Positions 55,500 through 64,000 of a stretch of DNA of 64,000 nt are shown one piece after another. The translations under genes and the position numbers were made by a program. The DNA comes from Riptortus pedestris (taxonomy: Eukaryota > Arthropoda > Insecta > Hemiptera > Alydidae), in NCBI GenBank assembly GCA_019009955.1, contig CM032230.1:111173501-111237500 (forward strand), in the 5' to 3' direction. How positions within the stretch are numbered: the stretch's first letter is position 1; each line of letters begins with the position of its first letter. Under the pieces are notes generated by a model. That model did no database searches and was not told where the DNA came from. It was given only the letters and a program-made list of their open reading frames with translations.

Positions 55500-56535
55500 A
55501 GAGACTGATATTGCAATCGTACTGATGAGCCAATATTAGAAAGGTTTTCCTCAAATGTCCATCGATCCTACTCAGCAAATGACGAAATTAAGATCCGTGT
55601 ACATTCTATATATATATGTAAAGGGTCTAGGGGTCGTAGTTTTTGTTTGATCGTTTACAAATTCGATATTTCAACATTCTATGTAAAAATAAATATAGAG
55701 TTCGTTAATGACTGAAATCGGGTCAGTAAAGTGGAGGATTAAAGTGGGGGATTTTGAAAATTCGAAACATATCTGCTATTATACTTCGGATCGAACACAT
55801 TCTGTAAAATTATTCTTATTGAAAATTTCATAATAATATTGTATTCAATAAATTTTGTTTTATATTTTTTTTTTTTTCACCGACCTGATTATTAACTGAA
55901 ATTTGCATTTCATCCTTCGGTAAACCGCTCACTCCTGCTCTTTATTAACATATAATATTAACAATAACTTCTTATATAATAAACCTCATTAATCAAAGCT
56001 TAAAAACTAAATAATGTATTCATTAACCTTTTTTCTGTGTGAGATACATGTATTAAGATTTTCCTATCTTGTCTGGAAAAGTTGTATTTGATCTATACCA
56101 TACTCAGTATTTAACCGTCTCAGTTAACACTAAAGAGCGTATTTGTTATTCATTGATAATGGACCAGGAATAGAGGGAATTTTGGGAAGAGAGAAGTGGG
56201 GGGGGTGCAAAAGAAAATTAAAAATGTCTCCGAATTATGAGTTGGATCGAAAAATGTTATAGAACCAATCTTGTTAAACTATTGATGCTCAACGGTTGTT
56301 ATCTAGGAATATTTTCCTAACTCAAATATTGAGCGAGTAATTTTACTTTCTTGTTTTCGGTCAAAACATGCGTTGTGATTATTGTCATACCAGCGCGCGG
56401 GAAATCTGTTTAAACTGAGTTGGTATTCTGGACAATAATTACGATGTTACAGTGGATGAGCAGCCATTTCTTTCATCTACCTACATTAAATCTGTTTAAT
56501 TTACACCAGCGTGACGGAAATTTTGTCAATTGATT
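55500..56535 (+). mobile_element. Long HINE-like element with two cores
   Basis: The first core begins CAATCGTACTGATGAGCC, CAAATGTCCATCGATCC, GACGAAATTAAGATCCG, a short TA run (55608-55617) and the GAAAATTCGAAAC block. The second core (56040-56370) has GATCTATACCATACTCAG and AAAATGTCTCCGAATTATGAG. Two worn 3' ends follow (GCGGGAAATCTGTTTAAAC at 56398; ATCTGTTTAATTTACACCAGCGTGACGG at 56489). Confidence 0.62.
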
Positions 56536-59500
56536 TATTAAAATCCACTAATAAAATCCACACACACGAAAATAAAATCACACGATTATGGAAATAATCA
56601 AGGCACGTGTCACGCTGCTGTTAAGTATTTGTTGAATTGTAAAGGAGTTTAATCAAGCAAGGTTTACCAATAACCGCTTTGTCGTCAAAGTTAGCCGTTC
56701 TACGCTCGGGAACCACCACGTTTCGTAACTCCGCGAGGAGAAAGCACATAAAACTTTTTATCACCCTCCTTCACTTTTGGAGAACTTGCTGCCAATACAG
56801 TAGTACCTTCTTCAGTTACCCGAGTTAATGTAGTATGTGCTAAACAGACCCCAGTGGACCATATAATCTCCAGTCATCAGTCACTATTCTTCCTTATAGC
56901 CTGTATTTTTAGGGCATTTAAAAGTTCAGACATGAGTATTTCGAGTTTATAAGCTACCTTAAACAGCGCTACCCTTATTAACCGTCGTTGTTGGGTTGAA
57001 ATAAAAATGGTTTCCCCTAATAATATAAGGATTAGTTACATAAAATCACCCCGGCGTATTCATCGATAAGAAAAGTTCCTGGTAACATGAACAGTAAAAA
57101 TGCTACCATTCGTTTGTTGTACTCAAGATAAAATCAGTTAATGAAATTTCTGATAAGAATTGCTGTTATACGGAAACTATATTTGAACAAAGCAAGACTT
57201 CTCGTTAAGAGAGATATGCCAACGAATAATAAATGGGGTATTAGTTGGCTGCATAATGAAATACTGAAATATAATTAATGGATAACATGAATATTTTAAT
57301 GATTACAATTAATGTTGCCTGAAGGGCCATGGTGAATATAAGTATATATAAGACTGCATTTTGTCAAAGGGCAGTGGGCATCATGGCCGATGATGGCTGG
57401 CTGGATGGTCGTTTCTTCTTTATTTTCTGAACATATTTGTTATAAAATGAGGTACCTCCTGGCTTGCCGCTCCCCGCTGTGCTCTCCCTCCGCCAATACT
57501 CAGCTACTTTCTTGGATTTCTATTTCATGACGATAATTATCTTATTCATGCAAGGAGTACTGTTTGTGGGCCTTATGCCATTGTCGCCATTTTCTCCACA
57601 CTGTCTTTTTTTTTTTTCTTTACAATGTGGCCAACGGGGCACGGGTTGCTAGGCAACGTCTTTTATGGGCAGCTGGGCAAGAACTTTAACGTAATTTTAC
57701 TTTGAGCATGAATGCCGTAAACAATATTATTCATATATTAATGGTTTCTTCTCGAAATATAAATATTGTATAATCGGAAACACCAGCCTTCAAATTAGTC
57801 GAATTTATAGTTTTGAGCATTAAGCGTGGAAGTCTATTGGAGGAATATTGACGAACTTATTATCAAATAAATCTAGTTTTCCGTATTAATAAAACGATTA
57901 TATAATCTGAGCATCCGGAGAAATCACATGATCAAATTTTGTTCAGGCATTCTATTGTAATACGCAAGAAGAATATTTTGTAAAATATCAAAGAATGAGG
58001 AGTAAAGTATCGCTTATATTATCATTACTCAGCCTTTAATACATGTACAAACAATTTCCCAATTCTATTATAGTATTTTCTTAAAACACGAATAATGTCT
58101 TTGGTTCCCGCCAGTTGGAAGACTAATTAAAGTGAAAAACGTTTCTGAACCGAAAGCGCATTCTAAACACGACGTGCTTTACATTTTCTTTATTTAAACG
58201 AATATTAATGAAGTTATTGACAAATATATGTTATGACATTAAAATTGAAACTTCGAATTCCCATATAGCTAACGTTGCACCTAGAGATATTTGAGTCACA
58301 AATATGAAAAATAAAGGAATCCCTGCTAGCTGTTTTTGAGTTATTGAGTAACAAACTGGCGGACAGACAGACGGACAAGATTGTCAATTTTGATGACATT
58401 GTTCTTAGAATGGCCTGAAAAGTAAAAAAAAAAAGTGAAATTACCCCGGCCGAATTTAAATAGAAAATCAGACAAAACTTTGAGTTTTAATTATATAAAT
58501 AAATATCAGTGGTATTAAGTATGTGAATATAAATAAGCCCATGGTAACAACACGTTTGTGCGTGTACTTGATATTGCTTATTGCTTGGTGGAGAATATGT
58601 TCGGGCATTTTCTATTCCAGATTTTTAACACACATAACGAATCACTCTGTAAATTAGCAGTTAACATTACCGTATAGACTTTAAGAGAGGTGAATAGTTT
58701 ACAGAAAATATGTAATCAATTTTCTTTGTTATTCCACGAATTAAATATCCTTGAATAGGTCTAATCATATTTATAATTACCGTTATTGCATTATCAGATT
58801 TAAACTTCGTTCCTTCAAATTTAAACAAATGAGATAAAAATATCACTTTTTTTTAAAGCTGCTGCGTTAAGATAATAACTCCTAATATTTTTAATTTCCT
58901 TACTCTACTAAGATATAGATATTTCAGAAGAATATCGTCGTTAGAGTCAATCTTTGTGCATTATTTCAAAAACAAGAATATTTTTGAGTGGAGTGAATTA
59001 TTGTACGAAGTAGCTTTTTCAATAAACTTGTTAGCTTGTCGTCCAACAACTAAAGAGGTCAGCGCATCAGTATATTTATTTCCCTATAAAAATCAACCAA
59101 ATATTGAGTCCAAATACAATCAAGATAAACGGCTGGAAATCTGTTATCTGTAAATATCACATTTCCAGATTCTATCATAAGTCTTCTTGTTAAGTAAGAG
59201 TGTGACACAACTTTATCAAAATGTCACTTTCGTGTGCCAGAAATCTGCTCAGTTAATGCAGCTCCAGCTTTAGGGGCTTTTTGGCCAGACTGATAATGCT
59301 ACTATTTATTTCTCGACTTGACATATAACTACATTTATTTATTTATTTACAGGTGAGTCTTCTTATGAAGAAGCAGTTGCCATTACTGATAGAGACAAAC
59401 ACAGAAATTAAGGTAGTATAATATGAGATTTGTAAGTCCTGAAGAAATCAGCTGATATTAATTATAAAAAAGAAATACAACAGCCATCGCCTCAACGAGG

Positions 59501-60229
59501 AAGAGCCGGCAATTCATGGCCATCACCAAGGCCTGCCAGGTGGATATTGATGTGAGCTTCAATAAACAGAAAATACAGAAGTGTCTAAATCTGTTAAAGT
59601 TCTTATAATGTTCCTGAGCTCTATAGAAAATAGTGAACATTTTTTATGTGTTTTTTTTTTCATTTTACTCGAATGCTGGAATTCTTGTTTACTTAAGTCG
59701 CAGTTTGTTTGAAGATTAATTTAAACATTATTTATCTTTAAGCTATCCTTTCGAAATTTGACATATGTGGTTTGAACACAACTTGTTTTTGTTGTGAAAA
59801 TAATAAATTTAGTAAATGTGGAGTAGTTTAAAGTATGATAGTGTAAACAAATTAATTTCATGAATTGAAAGGAAAGAATATTCCATCAGTAAATATTAAT
59901 ATTTCTTCTACGTTGATATTCTGGCCAGTGGAAGTGAATTATAATGCAGGTAGAGGAGAAATGGCTAATCTTTCACAGTAACAACTTTTTATTGTTCCAA
60001 CTTAGCTACTTTGTGGCCATTTTTCCTCTTCCTGCATTAATATTTACTTAATTTTTGTTTTATTTAAGAGGCATACTAAGTTAAAAACCAAGCAGGTGTT
60101 GTTGCTTCAAATTTTCTTTAATGGTTATCAAATAATATTTTAACCTTTAATGCAAAACTAATTATAAAATTCTCCCAAAGGATTGAGTGATTATTTAATC
60201 TTAATCACTAAATAAATGAATCCGTCTTT
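56536..60229. other. Longest stretch without a recognised element
   Basis: About 3.7 kb, AT-rich. A TATA-like TATATAAG lies near 57343 and a short ATG frame of 15 codons begins at about 57384; no continuing exon is visible. A worn HINE-like 3' end sits at 59235-59285 (AGAAATCTGCTCAGTTAATGCAGC). Frames of 60-65 aa are not supported. Confidence 0.4.
57645..57657. promoter_or_regulatory. Perfect RFX X-box
   Basis: GTTGCTAGGCAAC is a two-half-site X-box, the binding site of RFX factors that drive ciliary genes in animals. One such site can occur by chance, and no gene is recognised beside it. Confidence 0.35.
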
Positions 60230-60241
60230 AAAAGTAGTATA

Positions 60242-60464
60242 GGGGCTCAGGTTAGCCATGCGAGTTAAAGCGTTGACCTTCATCTCACATGGTAAACCTA
60301 GAGTGGCGAGTTCGATTCTTGCCTGGGCAAAGGAAATTATTTAGTGACGAAATTCATTAAATAACATCCTAAAATCCCACCCTGGCTAGAAAAGGGTGGT
60401 AACCTGTAGATAACCCGTCCCAATTAGCCTAAGTTGCAAAAAGTTGACGTTAATTAATAATAAT
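60242..60464 (+). mobile_element. tRNA-derived SINE with 12-bp target duplication
   Basis: Very close to the 2860 copy along its whole length. Flanked by AAAAGTAGTATA at 60230-60241 and 60465-60476, with an (ATA)n tail. Confidence 0.92.
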
Positions 60465-60612
60465 AAAAGTAGTATAAAATTATGTCATATGATCAATCAT
60501 TTTGATCAATATATTTCTACTTTATGGTGTTACTTTAATTTTAGAAGGATAATTTATATATTTTCAATTTCTTTCTTAAATCAACCTCCAACCCCAGTCA
60601 TGTGAATTACAC

Positions 60613-60720
60613 TCTTGAAGGAAATCTGCTATTGGGGTCGTACTCATGACGCGATTTTCGAAAAATTTCTGCAAATGTCCATCGACCCTACCCAGGATAT
60701 AACGAAAATGAGGTCCGTTC

Positions 60721-60788
<68 letters not shown>

Positions 60789-61236
60789 CTGTTAACGCTC
60801 TGGCGTTCGCAATTAATGTTTGATCGTTACCAAACTCGACATTTAAACGTTTTATGCACAAAGACAGATCTAGTTCGTTAATGGCTGAAATCAGACCAGT
60901 GGTAGGGGGGGTTTAGAGGGGGGATTTTTGAAAATTCGAAATATCTCAGTTACCATACGTCGGATCAAATAATTGTATAGATCCAACCAATCTTATTGCT
61001 AATTAAATTTACTATAAATATTGTTATATACATTTATTCTCTATCTTGAATATTAACCGAGATATTTGCATTTTTATTAAAAGTAGGCCGATAACGGACG
61101 ACTGAGTTTCCCGCCAAAAGCTAGTTCGACCGTTTTCGTAACTTTTGGGCACTTGTATGGAAATTTCTTTATTGTATAACTTCACGTGGGAAATCTGCTT
61201 AGTTTACGCAGCCCCTGCGTGACGGAATTTTTTTTA
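60613..61236 (+). mobile_element. HINE-like element, 5' hairpin half lost
   Basis: It opens within the second half of the hairpin (GAAGGAAATCTGCTATTGGGG), then GACGCGATTTTCGAAAAA, AGGTCCGTTC, (TA)n 60727-60783, TTTGTCTGTTAACGCTCTGGCG, the core, AAAAGCTAGTTCGACCG, and 3' end TTACGCAGCCCCTGCGTGACGG. Confidence 0.82.
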
Positions 61237-61868
61237 TAGTGTTTGTTTACTTTATGTAGCAATAACATTCATGACTGACTGATTTCATAGCAACACATGA
61301 CTGACAATATATGGATTAGTATGGATGAAACATGTGTGTTGTCACACATATCATATGGGAAACAGCTACGTCTCGGCTGCTTTTGTTTATTAGCCAACTC
61401 TTTTATGGTATGTGACCACCATGAAAATAAAAATTTACTTTTGAGCATGCCCATTAAATAAAAATTTACTTGTCAGCATGCAAGTTATCACTGATGGCTG
61501 TCAGTAAGTGAGAGATTAGCAAAATATCTTAGGACATTACCACTATGTTTTTGTATACTTTGTATATCTGGATGGAGACTCCCGGACGTAAAGGGACTTT
61601 CTTACCCATTTCGATATTTAAACCTAGGAACAATAGAGTTAGGAAAGGGAGTTATGAGTCAGCTGAAGATGACTGAATAGAAGGGTAATCCCCGTTAGGA
61701 GGGTTTAGGCAGACAATACTACCTGCTTTACCCTCAACTCACTAACCCAACGTTCGCGAACGAGTCAATTCAAATTCCATGGAGGTCCTTCCTTTAGGCT
61801 TTCCCTTATTGTAATAGTTAGCTCTAGCCTTGGCTAATCCGCTCAGATTCGTATAGTAGATGTTAAGA
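61237..61868. other. No gene seen
   Basis: Slightly GC-richer near 61570-61850, with no frame or repeat family recognised. Confidence 0.4.
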
Positions 61869-62257
61869 AGAAAAGTCCGTCACGCAGGGGCTGCGTAAAC
61901 TAAGCAGATTTCCCACGAGAAGTTTTACAATAGAGAAATCTGCCTAATAACAACTGTAGTAGTAAGAAACCTCTAAACCTAAAACATTATTTAGGGCGTA
62001 ATAACCCAGTAGTTCCTAGCCCCAAAAAACAGTTAACCTAACCTCTAAACCTATTCACGAGGGACGAATAGTTATAGAAACGGCCGCCAGAGCTCTCGGC
62101 GGAAAGTCCGAACATAGCCTACTGGTGACCACACGCAGAATACAAATGCAAATATCTCGGTTAATATTCAAGACACAGAATAAATGTATAGAACAATATT
62201 TATAGTAAATTTAATTTGCAATAAGATTTATTCTATACAATTTTTCGATTTGATGAA

Positions 62258-62297
<40 letters not shown>

Positions 62298-62427
62298 ATT
62301 TTGAACGGGCCTCATTTTCGTACTCTCCAGGGTAGAATCAATGGACAATTGAAGAAATTTTTCAAAAATCGCGTCGTCATGAGTACGACTTCAATAGCTG
62401 ATTTCCCTTAGGGGGAATCTGCTAAAA
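61869..62427 (-). mobile_element. HINE-like element, young subfamily, full length
   Basis: AAAAGTCCGTCACGCAGGGG end; the subfamily block nearly identical to 49740-50100; (TA)n at 62261-62291; AACGGGCCTCATTTTCG; CGTCATGAGTACGAC; end CCCTTAGGGGGAATCTGCTAAAA. It has lost the core between TTTTTCGAT and the TA run. Confidence 0.88.
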
Positions 62428-62571
62428 CTTCACAAGACATTACTGATTGAGGGAAACAGCTAAACCCTCAAACATCAGGTATGTCCAATCGAGTCCTACC
62501 AACATTAAGTATTCCAACCGTTGATGCTCCTTAAAATACATATATCTTTATTCTACTCTGAATTCAAGGTA
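62428..62571. other. Spacer
   Basis: A short spacer between two HINE-like copies; nothing recognised. Confidence 0.4.
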
Positions 62572-62720
62572 TTTTAGCAGATTTCCCTTATGGGAAATCA
62601 GCTATTGAGGTTGTACTCATGACGGAATTTTCGAAATTTTTCTCGAAATGTCCATCTATCCTACCTAGTAGATGACGAAAATGAGGTCCGTTCAAAACTG
62701 TATATATATATATATATATA

Positions 62721-62755
<35 letters not shown>

Positions 62756-63223
62756 ATCTATCTATCTATATATTTGTCTGTTACCGCTCTAGCGGTCGCA
62801 TTTTTTGTTTGATAGTTACAAAACTCTATATTTAGTCGTTTTATGTAAAAAGAAAGATCAAGTTCGTTAACGGCTGAAATCGGACCAGTGGGAGGGGGGG
62901 TTTAGAGGGGAGGATTTTCGAAAATTCGAAATATCTCCGTTACTATACGTCGCATCGAAAAATTGTACAGAAACAATCTTATTGAAAATTAAATTTACTA
63001 TAAATATTGTTATATACATTTATTCCCTATCTTGAATATTAACCGAGATATTTGCATTATATTAAATTTGGGCCGATAACGGATTTTTGAATTTCCCGCC
63101 AAAAGCTAGTTCGGCCCTTTGCCGTAACTGTACTGTTCGGCTCTCGTATGGAGATTTCTCTATTGTATAACTTCACGAGGGAAATCTGCTTAGTTTACGC
63201 AGCCCCTGCGTGACGGACTTTTT
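62572..63223 (+). mobile_element. HINE-like element, full length reference copy
   Basis: Every landmark is present in order: TTTTAGCAGATTTCCC hairpin, TGAGGTTGTACTCATGACGG, AGGTCCGTTC, (TA)n with TATC interruptions (62700-62757), TTTGTCTGTTACCGCTCTAGCG, GAAATATCTCCGTTAC, TTAACCGAGATATTTGC, AAAAGCTAGTTCGGCC, inverted GGGAAATCTGCTTAG, hairpin CGCAGCCCCTGCG, end GACGGACTTTTT. No coding capacity. Confidence 0.9.
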
Positions 63224-63859
63224 ATTCTTCTATATTGCTATTCCAAATCCACATCCTTCTGTTAAGTACATTTCCTCCTCAACAGTGCTCTTAGGTATCT
63301 GAAAAATGTGGACGAGGAAACTTCTGTAGCCAGCGATTTCACTCCATCATTAAGTAAGACGTGATGACTTTCATCTCCTCTATTCCTTTCTCAGTGTCTG
63401 TGACTACCCCAAATATAGTCCATCTCCTTGTTACATCATGCTAGAACGATGGTGGGAAAGACATTATATTGTCATCTGATCATTCATTCGCGCGGCAGGC
63501 TACAGTTTTTTTGGAAAATAAGTCTTTATGGGTACATCGAATGTATGCAAGTTTGAAATAGATTGATTAATAGAGGACTTTTTATGATGAAAATAACTCA
63601 CAAAAGGAATTGTCTATATTAATCTGAAACAAAGATAAAACATAAATAAATTATTAACTATTTACTGACTGTGCATTCCGTTATATAAATCAACAGAATC
63701 AATAGAGAAACCAAATACTGAATCCATAATGTGGCCGTTAAACCCATTGAATAAATAATTGAATCGCGCAATTTTATGGCAAGTTCTAATGTGTTAAAAC
63801 AGCTTGTTTAGGCATTATTCCATTATTTTAACGGACGGAATATAACGTCAAAGAGTAAT
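63224..63859. other. No gene seen
   Basis: AT-rich spacer between two HINE-like copies. Confidence 0.45.
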
Positions 63860-64000
63860 AAAAAGTCCGTCACACAGGGGCTGCGTAAACTAAGCAGATT
63901 TCCCACGTGAAGTTTTACAATAGAGAAATCTGCCCAATAACAAGTGTAGTGAGTATTAAGGGATCACTAAACTTATACACGAGGGACGAATAGTTACTAA
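63860..64000 (-). mobile_element. HINE-like element running off the window
   Basis: AAAAGTCCGTCACACAGGGGCTGCG end, GCAGATTTCCCACGTGAAG and the young-subfamily CACGAGGGACGAATAGTTA block; the rest lies beyond 64000. Confidence 0.8.

Noticed and set aside
57384..57431. Short ATG frame downstream of a TATA-like box
   Set aside because: It stops after 15 codons, with no convincing splice donor and no continuing exon.

Overview
The window looks like AT-rich insect (at least arthropod) nuclear DNA. It has eukaryotic transposon families typical of insects, long (TA)n, (CA)n and (CT)n microsatellites, a tRNA-derived SINE family, and no operons or bacterial-style genes. I recognise no exon of a conserved host gene. 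The only long intact protein-coding frame that belongs to a recognisable family is the transposase of a pogo/Tigger DNA transposon (12122-13600, minus). The species cannot be named from the sequence.

The window is a layered record of insertions, and several layers can be ordered exactly. (1) 2.6-6.1 kb: a Penelope-like retroelement (minus) whose frame is split by a 1801-bp Transib element with a 5-bp duplication CGACG; the Transib ends look like RAG recombination signals, with 12- and 22-bp spacers. (2) 8.7-10.9 kb: a short family element carrying a palindromic Helitron in its (TA)n core. (3) 10.9-14.9 kb: an older repeat, then a Helitron inserted at A^T, then a Tigger inserted at TA inside the Helitron. 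A paralogous empty site for the Helitron lies at 17.67 kb. (4) 19.0-19.8 kb: 24 tandem 30-bp units with no length change, bracketed by two copies of a 41-bp block. (5) 23.0-24.3 kb: one family element nested in another. (6) 33.4-34.9 kb: a complex minisatellite. (7) 37.3-39.0 kb: a piggyBac relic at TTAA. (8) 40.2-41.8 kb: an element with ~360-bp terminal inverted repeats inside a SINE. (9) 48.8-50.8 and 60.6-64.0 kb: clusters of the dominant short family.

That dominant family (about 20 full or partial copies, both strands) has one end with a perfect-hairpin subterminal motif and another end with the inverted motif followed by a CGCAG-CTGCG hairpin. Most copies have a (TA)n run at one fixed internal position. 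This architecture best fits non-autonomous Helentron-type elements (HINE/DINE-1-like); that class is an inference and is called 'HINE-like' below.

The remaining sequence (notably 26.7-30.8, 34.9-37.3, 45.2-47.2, 53.7-55.0 and 56.5-60.2 kb) is AT-rich and holds no feature I can defend beyond short hairpins, microsatellites, two weak core-promoter-like sites and one perfect RFX X-box.
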